NCBI GenBank assembly: GCA_011526565.1
Contig: WYBL01000083.1
Coordinates: forward strand, 1-44,762
DNA: 44,762 bases
Direction of reading: 5' to 3'
Source: Acidobacteriota bacterium
Lineage (GTDB): Bacteria; Acidobacteriota; Vicinamibacteria; Fen-336
Below, piece by piece: positions 34,614-44,760 of the stretch. How positions within the stretch are numbered: the first letter of the stretch is position 1; every line of letters begins with the position of its first letter. Under the pieces are notes generated by a model that saw only the letters and a list, made by a program, of their open reading frames with translations, was not told the DNA's origin and did no database searches. The position numbers and the translations under genes are program-made.

Positions 34614-36827
34614 GTGAGCGAGCGCCTGGTCAGCGTCGCCGTGCCGCTGCCGGTGCAGGATGCGTTCACCTACCGGGTGGGCGTCGAACTCCCAACGCCC
34701 GCGGCCGGCTGCCGCGTGCTCGTGCCCTTCGGCGCCCAGCGCGTCGTCGGCATGTGCCTGGGACCGGCGGCGGCCGACGACGTCCCGCCGAAACTGAAGT
34801 CGGTGATGGAGGTGGTCGACGAGCAGCCGCTCGTGGCGCGACCGCTGCTCGACCTGGCCGCCTGGCTTGCCGAGCACTACCTGGCGCCGCCGGGGGAGTG
34901 CTACCGGCTGATCGCGCCGCCGGCCGGCGGGCGCCGGGGGGCTGCGCTGGCTGACGTCGACGCGGGTTTCCGCGTCGACCGCGTGGCGCGGCTGCTCGAC
35001 GCGACGGTTGCGACGCGCGGCGCAGCGCAGCGCGAGGCCCTGGCCCGGCTCGAGGCTGCGGGGGGGCGGGCACGGGTCGCCGACCTCGCGCGCGATCGGC
35101 CCGCGATCCGCGGCGCGCTCGAGGCCCTCGCGACGCGCGGTGCGGTGGCGCTCGAGGACGAGCGTGCGGTGCGCACGCCGGCCTCGCTGCCGGCGCTGCC
35201 GGAGCGCGAACGCCCGGCCCTGACCGGCGAGCAGTCGGCGGCGCTCGCCGCGCTGCACTCGGCGCAGGACGCCGGCGGGTTCCGCCCGTTCCTGCTCCAC
35301 GGCGTCACCGGCAGCGGCAAGACCGAGGTCTACCTGCGCGGCGTCGAGCGCGCCCTCGAGCTCGGCCGCGGGGCGCTGCTGCTGGTGCCCGAGATCGCGT
35401 TGACGCCGCTGCTGGTGCGCGCGGCCCAGGCCCGCTTCGGCGACCTCGTCGCCGTCCAGCACAGCGAGCTGTCGGCGGGCGAACGCCACGACCAGTGGTG
35501 GCGCATCCGCGAAGGCGCGGCGCGGGTCGTCGTCGGCGCCCGATCCGCGGTGTTCGCGCCGGTGCGCGAGCTGGGACTGGTCGTCGTCGACGAAGAGCAC
35601 GAGGCGGCCTACAAGCAGGAGGAGAGCCCGCGCTATCACGGCCGCGACGTGGCGGTGATGCGGGCCCGGCTGGAGGGCGCAGTGGCGCTGCTCGGCTCGG
35701 CCACGCCGGCGCTCGAGTCCTGGCACAACGCGCTCCTGGGCAAGTACGAGCGGCTCTCGCTGCGACGGCGAATCGGCAGCTTCGGGCTGCCGCGGGTCGA
35801 GATCGTCGACCGCCGGGAGGCGATGCGCGGCGGCGACAACCCGATCCTGACGATGCCCCTGCGCGAGGCACTGCAGGCCCGGCTCGACCGCGGCGAGCAG
35901 TCGCTGCTGCTGCTCAACCGCCGCGGCTGGGCGACCAGCCTGCTGTGCCGCGAGTGCGGCGAGCCGCTGGGCTGCCCGCGCTGCTCGGTCGCCCTCACGC
36001 TGCACGAGCGCGGCGCGCTGGCCCGCTGCCACTACTGCGGACACGACGTGCGCGCGCCCGACGCCTGCGCCGCCTGCAAGGGCGTGTACCTGCGGCTCAC
36101 CGGCTTCGGCACCGAGCGGGTGACGGAGGCCGTGCAGGCCGCCCTGCCGAAGGCCCGCGTCGGCCGCCTCGATCGCGACACTGCACAGCGCCGCGGCGCG
36201 GTGGCGAAGCTGCTGCACGACTTCGAGCAGGGCGCGCTCGACATCCTGGTCGGCACCCAGATGCTGGCCAAGGGCCACGACTTCCCGCGCGTCACGCTGG
36301 TCGGCGTCGTCGACGCGGACGTCGGCCTCGGCCTGCCCGACTTCCGCGCGGCCGAGCGCACGTTCGAGCTGCTGACCCAGGTGGCGGGCCGCGCGGGCCG
36401 CGCCGAGCTCGCCGGCGAGGTGATCCTGCAGAGCCATCGGCCCGACCACTACGCGTTGCGGCTCGCCTGCGACCAGGACTACGAGGCGTTCTGGGAGCGG
36501 GAGAGCGAGTTCCGCCGCACGATGGGGTGGCCGCCGTTCGCGTCGCTCGTGAACGTCGTGGTCCGCAGCCGGGATCCCGAAGCGGGCCGTCGCGAGGCGG
36601 GTGCCCTGGCGGAGGCGCTGCGGGTCGCCGCCCAGAGACGCTTCCGGGTGCTGGGCCCCGGGGCCGCGCCGTTGGCGCGCATCAAGGACGAGCACCGCTT
36701 CCAGGTGGTGCTGCGCGGCCCGCGCAAGGCGATGCGGGAAGCGCTCCGCTCGGCGCTCGTGAAGCGTCACGGACCGGTGCGCTGGCCCGGCATCGTCGTC
36801 GACGTCGACGCCTTGTCAGTGCTCTAG
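34614..36827 (+). CDS. priA: Primosomal protein N' (replication restart helicase PriA)
   Basis: The 737-aa protein has the PriA 3'-DNA-binding N-terminus, Walker A GVTGSGKTEVYL, DEEH in VVVDEEHEAAYKQEE, and the eight zinc-binding cysteines as four CxxC pairs (CREC, CPRC, CHYC, CAAC). Helicase motifs V and VI follow (LVGTQMLAKGHDFP, VAGRAGR). It reloads the replisome at collapsed forks. The GTG start has no Shine-Dalgarno sequence but a TAAGGT box 6 nt upstream. The stop shares CTAG with the convergent protease gene. Confidence 0.95.
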   Translation: MSERLVSVAVPLPVQDAFTYRVGVELPTPAAGCRVLVPFGAQRVVGMCLGPAAADDVPPKLKSVMEVVDEQPLVARPLLDLAAWLAEHYLAPPGECYRLIAPPAGGRRGAALADVDAGFRVDRVARLLDATVATRGAAQREALARLEAAGGRARVADLARDRPAIRGALEALATRGAVALEDERAVRTPASLPALPERERPALTGEQSAALAALHSAQDAGGFRPFLLHGVTGSGKTEVYLRGVERALELGRGALLLVPEIALTPLLVRAAQARFGDLVAVQHSELSAGERHDQWWRIREGAARVVVGARSAVFAPVRELGLVVVDEEHEAAYKQEESPRYHGRDVAVMRARLEGAVALLGSATPALESWHNALLGKYERLSLRRRIGSFGLPRVEIVDRREAMRGGDNPILTMPLREALQARLDRGEQSLLLLNRRGWATSLLCRECGEPLGCPRCSVALTLHERGALARCHYCGHDVRAPDACAACKGVYLRLTGFGTERVTEAVQAALPKARVGRLDRDTAQRRGAVAKLLHDFEQGALDILVGTQMLAKGHDFPRVTLVGVVDADVGLGLPDFRAAERTFELLTQVAGRAGRAELAGEVILQSHRPDHYALRLACDQDYEAFWERESEFRRTMGWPPFASLVNVVVRSRDPEAGRREAGALAEALRVAAQRRFRVLGPGAAPLARIKDEHRFQVVLRGPRKAMREALRSALVKRHGPVRWPGIVVDVDALSVL

Positions 36828-37678
36828 AACAGCGACAACAGCTCGGTCGCGAACTCCGACCACGAGAACTGGATCGGGTCGGGCACGAAGCTGACGACGA
36901 AGACCAGCGCGCCCAGCGCGCCGACGATCTGGCGCCCGCGTCCGACCGGGGCGGCGTCGTACCACGTGGCCGGATGGGCCCGGCCCAGCACCCGCATCAG
37001 GACCGCCCACATCAGCCACTGCGGCCCGAACCAGAGCAGGGCCAGGCATACCCAGGAGGCGGCCCGCGAGACCTTCAGGTGGACGCGAGCGCCGAACAGG
37101 CCGTAGACGACGTGGCCGCCGTCGAGCTGGCCGATCGGCATCAGGTTGAGGCCGGTGACCAGCAGCCCGAACCACGCCGCCATGCCCCACGGGCCGATCA
37201 CCAGCGTCTCGTGCGGGCCCAGCGACCCGTGCACGAGTTGCCCCGCCCACTGGAAGAGCAGCGGCTCGCCGAGGTAGAGGACGCCGGGACGGGGGTCGAG
37301 CGGCGCCACCTGGGCCTCGAGGACGCCGAGCGCGAGCACGGGGAGCAGCGCGACGAAGCCGGCCAGCGGCCCGGCGATCCCGACGTCGAACAGCGCGCGG
37401 CGGTCGGGGAACGGGCTGCGGATCCGGATCACGGCACCCAGCGTGCCGACCAGGCTGAAGAAGGGGAACGGAAACGGGATGAAGTAGGGCAGGGTCGCGT
37501 CGATCCCGTACCAGCGCGCGGCGAGGTAGTGGCCCATCTCGTGGGCGAGCAGGATCGAGAGCACGCCCACGGCCATGGCGGGGCCGCCGATCAGCCACAC
37601 GGAGGCGGCGGTCAGCGCGAACAGCAGCAGGTGAAGGGGCAGCGCTCTCCAGACGGAAGGCGCCGGGGCGCCGCTCAC
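36824..37678 (-). CDS. Site-2 protease family (M50) membrane metalloprotease
   Basis: The 284-aa protein has six hydrophobic segments, the zinc motif HEMGH (H46, E47, H50), and the third-ligand motif NLMPIGQLDGGH (178-189, D186). These define the M50 family, which cuts proteins within the membrane. The FPFPFF stretch and the short loops resemble the small M50 group of bacteria and plants (EGY-like) rather than RseP, since no PDZ domain is present. The substrate is unknown. The GTG start is 7 nt after the HU gene. Confidence 0.9.
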   Translation of the reverse strand: MSGAPAPSVWRALPLHLLLFALTAASVWLIGGPAMAVGVLSILLAHEMGHYLAARWYGIDATLPYFIPFPFPFFSLVGTLGAVIRIRSPFPDRRALFDVGIAGPLAGFVALLPVLALGVLEAQVAPLDPRPGVLYLGEPLLFQWAGQLVHGSLGPHETLVIGPWGMAAWFGLLVTGLNLMPIGQLDGGHVVYGLFGARVHLKVSRAASWVCLALLWFGPQWLMWAVLMRVLGRAHPATWYDAAPVGRGRQIVGALGALVFVVSFVPDPIQFSWSEFATELLSLF

Positions 37679-37685
37679 GCGGGCG

Positions 37686-37958
37686 TCAGCCGTTCAGGCT
37701 CTGCAGGTCCTTGCCCGGCTTGAAGCGGATCGTGCGCCCCGGCGGGATGCGCACTTCTTTGCCGGTGCGGGGGTTGCGGCCGATGCCGCGCTTGCGGGGC
37801 TTGACCTGGAACACGCCGAACCCGCGCAGCTCGATGCGCTCGCCGCGCTTCATGGACTCCTTCATCGCCTCGAGGACTGCCTCCACGGCCACCTCGGCCT
37901 TCACCTTGGTGATGTCGGCCGCCCTGGAGACCTCGTTGATGATGTCCACCTTGATCAT
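37686..37958 (-). CDS. hup: HU-family DNA-binding protein
   Basis: The 90-aa protein has the HU/IHF fold: MIKVDIINEV, RGFGVFQVKPRKRGIGRNPRTGKEV shown by its key parts GFGVF and RNPRTGKE, and IPPGRTIRFKPGKDL. The conserved arm proline is present. It bends and compacts DNA. It is encoded divergently from der with a near-consensus promoter between them, and the site-2 protease follows it by 7 nt. It differs clearly from the second HU/IHF protein at 39473. Confidence 0.92.
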   Translation of the reverse strand: MIKVDIINEVSRAADITKVKAEVAVEAVLEAMKESMKRGERIELRGFGVFQVKPRKRGIGRNPRTGKEVRIPPGRTIRFKPGKDLQSLNG

Positions 37959-37990
37959 GGGCCCGCAAGCCTCCCGCTAAGTCGTTTCTC

Positions 37991-38020
37991 AGTTTAGGAT
38001 TAGGCCGAATTCGCTGTCAA
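37991..38020 (-). promoter_or_regulatory. Promoter of the HU gene
   Basis: On the minus strand a perfect TTGACA (38020-38015) is followed by 18 nt and TAAACT (37996-37991), 32 nt before the ATG, with a GGGAGG ribosome-binding site. Confidence 0.6.
37995..38000 (+). promoter_or_regulatory. Possible -10 box of der
   Basis: TAGGAT on the plus strand, 34 nt before the TTG start, overlaps the divergent HU promoter. No -35 box is seen. Confidence 0.3.
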
Positions 38021-38034
38021 ACCGCAGGAGCCCA

Positions 38035-39348
38035 TTGAAGACCATTCCCCGGCTCGCCCTGGTGGGCCGCCCCAACGTCGGCAAGTCCACGCTGTTCAAC
38101 CGGATCTGTGGGCGCCGCAAGGCGATCACCGATTCGCGGCCGGGGTCCACCCGCGACCGCAACTACGCGCAGGCCTCCTGGCAGGGCGCGGCCTTCGAGA
38201 TCGTCGACACCGGCGGACTGCTGCTGGGCACCGACGACCCGCTGCTGGGGCCCGCCGCGGTGCAGGCGGACCGGGCGATCGCCGAGGCCGACCGCGTGGT
38301 CCTCGTCGTCGACGCGCGCGCCGGGCTGCTGCCGGACGACGCCGCGATCGTCCGCAAGCTGCGCCAGGCGGGGAAGGACTTCCTGCTCGCCGTCAACAAG
38401 ACCGAGGGCCGTTCGGCAGGAATCGAGGAGTTCGCCGCGCTGGGCGCCGACGAGGCGCTCGCGATCTCGGCCGACCACGGCCAGGGCGTCGGCGACCTGC
38501 TCGACGCGGCGCTGCGCGGCCTGCCGCGGGTCGAGGCCCCGGAGGAGGAGCGGCCGATCCGGGTCGCGATCGTCGGCCGGCCGAACGTGGGGAAGTCGTC
38601 GCTGCTGAACCGGCTCGTGGGCGAGGAGCGGGCGCTGGTGTCCGACATCGCCGGCACGACCCGCGATGCGGTCGACGCCGTGATCGCGCGCGGCGAGCGC
38701 CGCTTCCAGCTCGTCGACACCGCGGGCATCCGCCGCCAGCGCCTGCTCAAGGACACCGTCGATCACGTCAGCGTCGTCCAGGCGCGGCGCGCCATCGACC
38801 GCGCGGACGTGGCGGTGCTGGTGCTGGACGCCGAAGAAGGCGTGCGCGAGATGGACGCCACGATCGGCGGGCTGATCCAGGAGGCCGGCACGGGGGTCGT
38901 GCTCGCCATCAACAAGTGGGACCTGGCGCAGGCGCGCTCCGCGAAGCAGAAGGCCACGGAGCAGGACTTCCGCGACGGCCTCAAGTTCCTGCACTGGGCG
39001 CCGCTCGTGTTCATCTCGGCCCGCACCGGCCGCGGCGTGCCGGCGCTGCTCGACACGGTCGCGAAGGTGCGCCAGGCGACCGCGCTCCGCATCACGACCG
39101 GCGAGCTCAATCGCGTGGTGGCGAAGGCCTCGGAGAAGTACGCCCCCAAGGCCAAGAAGGGCAGCCACGCGGTCCGCATCCTGTACGCGAGCCAGATCGG
39201 CATCGAGCCGCCGACCATCGCGCTTTCGCTCAACCACCCGGTCGACCTGCACTTCTCGTGGCAGCGCTACCTCGAGAACCAGCTCCGCGCGAGCTTCGAT
39301 TTCGCCGGCAGCCCGATCGTGCTCAAGGTGCGCACCCGCAAGCACTAG
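38035..39348 (+). CDS. der: Ribosome biogenesis GTPase Der (EngA)
   Basis: The 437-aa protein has two GTPase domains in tandem, each with GRPNVGKS, then DTGG or DTAG, and NKxE or NKWD specificity motifs. A KH-like C-terminal domain ends in Arg/Lys residues. It is needed for 50S ribosome assembly. The first specificity motif is NKTE instead of NKxD. The start is TTG, preceded by CAGGAG at 4 nt, and gives the normal IPRLALVGRPN N-terminus. Confidence 0.96.
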   Translation: MKTIPRLALVGRPNVGKSTLFNRICGRRKAITDSRPGSTRDRNYAQASWQGAAFEIVDTGGLLLGTDDPLLGPAAVQADRAIAEADRVVLVVDARAGLLPDDAAIVRKLRQAGKDFLLAVNKTEGRSAGIEEFAALGADEALAISADHGQGVGDLLDAALRGLPRVEAPEEERPIRVAIVGRPNVGKSSLLNRLVGEERALVSDIAGTTRDAVDAVIARGERRFQLVDTAGIRRQRLLKDTVDHVSVVQARRAIDRADVAVLVLDAEEGVREMDATIGGLIQEAGTGVVLAINKWDLAQARSAKQKATEQDFRDGLKFLHWAPLVFISARTGRGVPALLDTVAKVRQATALRITTGELNRVVAKASEKYAPKAKKGSHAVRILYASQIGIEPPTIALSLNHPVDLHFSWQRYLENQLRASFDFAGSPIVLKVRTRKH

Positions 39349-39369
39349 CAGGGGCACGGTTTATCGTCC

Positions 39370-39398
39370 TTGACAGCCGCTGGTCACACTCATATACT
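39370..39398 (+). promoter_or_regulatory. Near-consensus sigma70 promoter of the ihfA-like operon
   Basis: TTGACA, a 17-nt spacer and TATACT make the best sigma70 promoter in the window. The following leader (about 39405-39472) is T-rich, with a small AGCTT/AAGCT hairpin at 39403-39415. Confidence 0.75.
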
Positions 39399-39472
39399 CC
39401 CTGAGCTTTTCAAGCTAAACGTTCGTCTTTTCTGAGTTTTTCCGCTAGCTGGGAAACGCGCTCCAGGGGCCG

Positions 39473-39745
39473 ATGACGAAAGCCGACATCGCCAGGATCG
39501 TCTACGAGCGCCACGGAGGCATCTCCAATCGCGAAGCTGCGCGACTGGTCGAGCAGATCTTCGAGACGCTCAAATCCCGCCTCTCGGATGGCGAGAAGGT
39601 CCAGATCACCGGGTTCGGCACGTTTCTGGTCCGACAGAAGCGCGAACGCCGCGGGCGCAATCCCCAGACTGGAGAGGAGATGGTGATCAAGTCCCGCCGG
39701 TCCGTCGTGTTCCGGCCGTCCAAGCTCTTCGGCGCCGCCGAATAG
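39473..39745 (+). CDS. ihfA: IHF/HU-family DNA-binding protein (IHF alpha-like)
   Basis: The 90-aa protein has [12 protein letters not shown], a dimerisation helix pair, [20 protein letters not shown] and a C-terminal FRPSKLF, the pattern of IHF alpha. It bends DNA at specific sites and acts in transcription and recombination. In many proteobacteria and related groups ihfA is followed by a MerR regulator, exactly as here. It is the second HU-fold gene within 2 kb. Whether it works as a homodimer or with another subunit cannot be seen. Confidence 0.88.
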   Translation: MTKADIARIVYERHGGISNREAARLVEQIFETLKSRLSDGEKVQITGFGTFLVRQKRERRGRNPQTGEEMVIKSRRSVVFRPSKLFGAAE

Positions 39746-39764
39746 TCCGCGCGGCCAAGCGAGC

Positions 39765-40208
39765 ATGAGCACCCTGGACCGCCGCATTCCCAACAAGCTG
39801 TTCTTCAAGATCGGCGAGGTCTGCGAGCTGACCGACACCCAGCCCTACGTGCTGCGGTACTGGGAGTCGGAGTTCCCCTCGCTGGCGCCGGCCAAGAACT
39901 CCTCGGGGCAGCGCATCTACCGGCGCCGCGACATCGAGACCGTACTGCGGATCAAGCAGCTCCTCTACGAGGAGGGCTTCACGATCGCGGGCGCCAAGAA
40001 GAAGCTCGAGACCGAGGCCGCAGGGAAGGGGGCGACCCCCGCGTCCGAGGCGGCGCAGGCCGTGGCAGAGGCCGAGGCCGGGGGCGACGCGGCCGTCGAG
40101 GCCGCTCCCGCGCGCGACGACGGGACGCGCGCTGCGCTGCTCCAGGTGCGCGACGAACTGCGGGAGATCTTGACCCTGCTCGACCGTGGTGGCAAGATCA
40201 CGAACTGA
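39765..40208 (+). CDS. MerR-family transcriptional regulator
   Basis: The 147-aa protein has an N-terminal winged helix-turn-helix of the MerR type ([25 protein letters not shown] in outline, residues 13-37), followed by [23 protein letters not shown]. An Ala/Glu-rich linker leads to a C-terminal helix (about 124-140) that probably dimerises. It has no cysteine effector site. Such proteins are regularly found right after ihfA and their ligand is unknown. It lies 19 nt downstream of the IHF gene. Confidence 0.88.
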   Translation: MSTLDRRIPNKLFFKIGEVCELTDTQPYVLRYWESEFPSLAPAKNSSGQRIYRRRDIETVLRIKQLLYEEGFTIAGAKKKLETEAAGKGATPASEAAQAVAEAEAGGDAAVEAAPARDDGTRAALLQVRDELREILTLLDRGGKITN

Positions 40209-40227
40209 CGGGTGCGGTAGACCGCGT

Positions 40228-40304
40228 CGGGATGTAGCGCAGCCTGGTAGCGCACCTGCTTGGGGTGCAGGTGGTCGTGGGTTCAAATCCCGCCATCCCG
40301 ACCA
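40228..40304 (+). tRNA. tRNA-Pro (anticodon GGG)
   Basis: The 77-nt cloverleaf has the acceptor stem CGGGATG/CATCCCG, discriminator A and encoded CCA. The anticodon stem CCTGC/GCAGG closes a TTGGGGT loop, so the anticodon is GGG, reading CCC and CCU. The T arm has GGTTCAAATCC. It lies 19 nt after merR and is probably cotranscribed. Confidence 0.95.
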
Positions 40305-40344
40305 ACCCTTCCCCTCGTCGCGGCAACCGAAACGACCCACGATG

Positions 40345-40374
40345 GCCCCGGACGGCAGCGTCCCGGGGCTTTTT
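40345..40374 (+). terminator. Intrinsic terminator after tRNA-Pro(GGG)
   Basis: GCCCCGGAC and GTCCCGGGGC pair (one bulged G) around a short loop and are followed by TTTTT. This closes the ihfA-merR-tRNA unit just before surE. Confidence 0.8.
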
Positions 40375-40389
40375 CGTTGACGGGGTGTG

Positions 40390-41136
40390 ATGACGAGACT
40401 CGTGCTGCTGACCAACGACGACGGCTTCGCCGCAGAGGGCCTGGAGGCCCTGGCGGCCGTCTTCGAGCACGACCACGAGGTCTGGGTGGTGGCCCCGGAC
40501 GCCGAACGCAGCGCCTGCTCGCATTCGCTCACGATCCAGCGGCCCGTGCGTGGCGAGCGCAAGGGCGCGCGGCGCTTCGCCGCGGACGGCACGCCCGCCG
40601 ATTGCGTGAACCTGGCCGTCTCCAAGCTGCTCCCGCGGCGACCGGATCTCGTGATCTCGGGGATCAACCGCGGGGCCAACCTCGGCGAGGACGTCTTCTA
40701 CTCGGGCACCGTCGCCGGCGCGCGCGAGGCGGTGTTGCTGGGCCTGCCGGCGATCGCCGTCTCGCTGGCGGTGCGCTCCGGCGCGGCCGACTTCGGCCAC
40801 GCGGCGCTCTTCGCCGAGCAGCTCGCGCGGCTGGTCTTCGAGCACGGCCTGCCCGCCCACACGCTGCTCAACGTCAACGTGCCGCCCGGCGCGCCGCGGG
40901 GGACCGTGCTCGCGCGCCAGGGCCAGCGCCACGCGAGCGAGGACTCGCCCGCGGCCTGGGCCGACCTGCAGGGCATCGAAGGCGACCACCTCTCCGACGG
41001 CACGGCCGTGCGCAACGGCTTCATCGCGCTGACGCCGCTGCAGACCGACCAGACGCACCACGCGATGTTCGCGGGGCTGCGGGCCTGGGAGCAGCGACTG
41101 CGCCAGCCAGGATCAGTCGCCACGCGCCCGCGCTGA
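40390..41136 (+). CDS. surE: 5'/3'-nucleotidase SurE
   Basis: The 248-aa enzyme has the LLTNDDG metal site at the N-terminus (D10, D11), VVAPDAERSACSHSLT with the conserved serine, DGTPADCVNLA, and SGINRGANLGEDVFYSGTVAGA with the ligand asparagine. It removes phosphate from nucleoside monophosphates and can act on short polyphosphate. ATG 40390 gives the usual short N-terminus; GTG one codon earlier is also possible. It sits between two proline tRNA genes. Confidence 0.95.
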   Translation: MTRLVLLTNDDGFAAEGLEALAAVFEHDHEVWVVAPDAERSACSHSLTIQRPVRGERKGARRFAADGTPADCVNLAVSKLLPRRPDLVISGINRGANLGEDVFYSGTVAGAREAVLLGLPAIAVSLAVRSGAADFGHAALFAEQLARLVFEHGLPAHTLLNVNVPPGAPRGTVLARQGQRHASEDSPAAWADLQGIEGDHLSDGTAVRNGFIALTPLQTDQTHHAMFAGLRAWEQRLRQPGSVATRPR

Positions 41137-41166
41137 CCCCCCGTTTGCACGCCGCGGCGGGAGCCG

Positions 41167-41175
41167 TGGTATATT
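41167..41175 (+). promoter_or_regulatory. Extended -10 promoter of tRNA-Pro(CGG)
   Basis: TGG-TATATT fits TGn-TAnnnT, 17 nt before the mature tRNA 5' end. A possible TTGCAC lies 19 nt further upstream. Confidence 0.55.
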
Positions 41176-41192
41176 CCCTCGTCGCATCCGAC

Positions 41193-42784
<1,592 letters not shown>

Positions 42785-43108
42785 GGACGCGGACCCACTC
42801 GGCGAGCGCGGAGGCTCGCACGCGGACCCGGCGCTCGCCTACGCGGACCGTGGGGAGCTTCCCGCGCCGGCCCATCTCGCGGGCCTGGTGCTCCGTGATG
42901 CCGAGCTGTTCCGCCACCTCGGGCATCGTGAGCAGGCGATCCGTCGCGGCCGGCGCGGACGCCTCCACGGGCCGCGGGCCACGGGCCTGAGCGGTCGCCG
43001 CGAGTCGCGCCCAGGCCACGGCCTTAGCCGCCTCGAGCGCGCCGATCAGGGCCGGCAACTCGTCGGCCGTCGCCTCGGCCGCGATCGCGGGCAGTTGTTC
43101 GGGCTGCA

Positions 43109-43834
43109 TCAGGCTTCTCCCATCACGTCGTGTTGGAGCCATGCCTCTCCCATCACGCCACACCGGAGCCCGCGCAGGGAAGCGCGGGCGCGGGCGAGCC
43201 TTGCGATCTCGGCCAGTAGTGCATTCGGCGCTTCGCCCTGCGATCGATGGACCCGCGCCTTGATCGTGGCGATCATCGTGTTCGTCAGCTCGAGAGCGAC
43301 CTCCAAGGCCTCGGCTGTGCCTCGCGGATCGCACCAAGCCTCGGCCGTTTGGGCCTCGGCGGCGCCCCGCCCGACCTTGACCGTTGGCGTTTCTGCTCTC
43401 CGAGCCTCGCCTGTTCGCGGTCGACCCGGGCCGCTGGATACTTCCTCATCGATTGGCACTGACGCCGCTGCCCCGGTGCGCCGCTCCTCGGGGCGCGTGG
43501 GCGCCTCCGGCAGTCCGCCTGAGCCAGGTTGCCGAAGGCGAACGACGATGAAGGCGAACAGGCCGAGCGCCGCGGCGGCACGACCGAACTCCTCCGCCAA
43601 CTCGGAGGAGACCCCGTCACTGGCGACGCTCTTGAGCAGTTCGGACCGGCACCGCAACAGTCGGGAGATCAGGAGGACCGTCGCAAGCTGCTGGTCGCTC
43701 AGGTCCAAGGACGACTCAGCGGTCAGGTCCAAGGACGACTCGGATCCAGCACGCCCAGTGGTGCCTCGGCGTCCGAACTCGCCAGGGATAGACGACAGCA
43801 TCCAGTCGTTGAGGATTTCCTCCAGCTCGCTCAT
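43109..43834 (-). CDS. Element-borne protein of unknown function with internal repeats
   Basis: I do not recognise this 241-aa protein. It has an N-terminal acidic helix (MSELEEILNDW), a duplicated SSLDL stretch (about 34-46) and a helical region (about 46-100) with one hydrophobic segment (LGLFAFIVV). A charged Pro/Arg/Glu-rich linker (about 105-160) and another helical region (about 170-220) follow. The C-terminus is a 10-residue duplication (GLRCGVMGEA and WLQHDVMGEA). It overlaps both neighbours by 4 nt, so it is part of one translational unit with the HTH gene. Confidence 0.6.
   Translation of the reverse strand: MSELEEILNDWMLSSIPGEFGRRGTTGRAGSESSLDLTAESSLDLSDQQLATVLLISRLLRCRSELLKSVASDGVSSELAEEFGRAAAALGLFAFIVVRLRQPGSGGLPEAPTRPEERRTGAAASVPIDEEVSSGPGRPRTGEARRAETPTVKVGRGAAEAQTAEAWCDPRGTAEALEVALELTNTMIATIKARVHRSQGEAPNALLAEIARLARARASLRGLRCGVMGEAWLQHDVMGEA
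43111..43170. repeat. 30-bp tandem repeat, two copies, in-frame
   Basis: Units 43111-43140 and 43141-43170 match in 22 of 30 positions, with a shared TCTCCCATCACG core. They encode the two VMGEA-ending decapeptides. Confidence 0.75.
43699..43741. repeat. 19-bp direct repeat with 24-bp period
   Basis: TCAGGTCCAAGGACGACTC occurs at 43699-43717 and 43723-43741 without mismatch. It encodes the SSLDL duplication and, being perfect, looks recent. Confidence 0.85.
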
Positions 43835-44760
43835 CGCGTCTCCTTGTCCTCCAGGCCTTCCCGGACCTTCGACTCTGAGATCCAGAGCCCTTCCGCCCGG
43901 GCACGGTTCAGCAAGGCACGCGCCTCGCGGTTCCGGCTCTGACGAATGAGGTCGCGGATCTCGAGCAGGTACGCTTCCTTCTTCGCCCGGGCAGTGGCAA
44001 CCTCGAGGCGCTTCACCGGCGCCTTCTTCGGCAGCCCTCTCGGGACCCGGTCGCTGATGCGCTTCAGTCGGTCGCGCTCGGCCTCGATCTGCCGGACCTG
44101 CTCACGGGTCATCTCGGTTCCCTCGGGCGGGCTCATGAGGTCGCGGGCACGACCGACCCAGCCAGCGTTCCCCGGCCGATCGCGGCGATCGAAGCCGAGC
44201 GCTTCGCCGAGAGCGGAGGACTCGATCTCGCGCTGGATCTGGTTCCCGAAGACCGGGACGTGAGCCGCTACACCCCGCATCAACTGTCGCCCAGCCCCGG
44301 CCGGGTCACCCTTCAGGGCCTCCGCCAGCGGCTCGATCACGAGATCCTGGAAGCTCGAACCGGTGGGGCCCAGGACGAATCCGACGGGGCTATCGGCCCC
44401 GCGAGCGCCACGCTCGAGTACCGTCTGGGCGATTCCGAACGCTCCGAGGGTCGCGAGGTTCTGGATCGCTCGTGCCAATGCGCCAGCCGGGTTGTTGGCC
44501 TTGATCCGATCGGTTCGGAAGGCCTTGTCCTGAACCTGGCGCAGCAGCCGAATCCACGAACGCGGCGAGGTCGGATCGAAGTCGCGAGTGTCGATCTCCT
44601 CCTCGCCCGCTACGCTCTTGCCGTAGAGCAAGGCCCGGAGGTCCGCGACACCTTCGCCAGCGACCGCACCCGCGGCGAGCAACACGGCCAGCTTGCGGCG
44701 GTCGCCACGAGCGAAGTCCTGGAACGCGGGTGCGACCCACTTCCGAGAAGCGGCGTAGGC
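43831..44760 (-). CDS. C-terminal part of an unrecognised element-borne protein
   Basis: The frame is open to the window edge, so the start is missing; a GTG at 44685 is internal. The visible 309 residues begin with a basic stretch (RGDRRKLAV) and a hydrophobic Ala/Gly-rich segment. A helical region (NNPAGALARAIQNLATLGAFGI) follows and the C-terminal third is strongly charged and probably coiled coil (about 200-309). Such an architecture occurs in very large phage or plasmid-borne polyvalent or virion-internal proteins, but I cannot assign it. It overlaps the next gene by 4 nt. Confidence 0.6.
   Translation of the reverse strand, partial: AYAASRKWVAPAFQDFARGDRRKLAVLLAAGAVAGEGVADLRALLYGKSVAGEEEIDTRDFDPTSPRSWIRLLRQVQDKAFRTDRIKANNPAGALARAIQNLATLGAFGIAQTVLERGARGADSPVGFVLGPTGSSFQDLVIEPLAEALKGDPAGAGRQLMRGVAAHVPVFGNQIQREIESSALGEALGFDRRDRPGNAGWVGRARDLMSPPEGTEMTREQVRQIEAERDRLKRISDRVPRGLPKKAPVKRLEVATARAKKEAYLLEIRDLIRQSRNREARALLNRARAEGLWISESKVREGLEDKETR

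Noticed and set aside
39400..39472. T-rich stretch read as a terminator for der
   Set aside because: The T-runs are not preceded by a stable GC-rich stem, and the region follows a near-consensus promoter, so it is better explained as the ihfA leader.
41140..41160. TTGCAC as a -35 box of tRNA-Pro(CGG)
   Set aside because: The spacer to TATATT would be 19 nt. The extended -10 (TGG-TATATT) explains the promoter without it.
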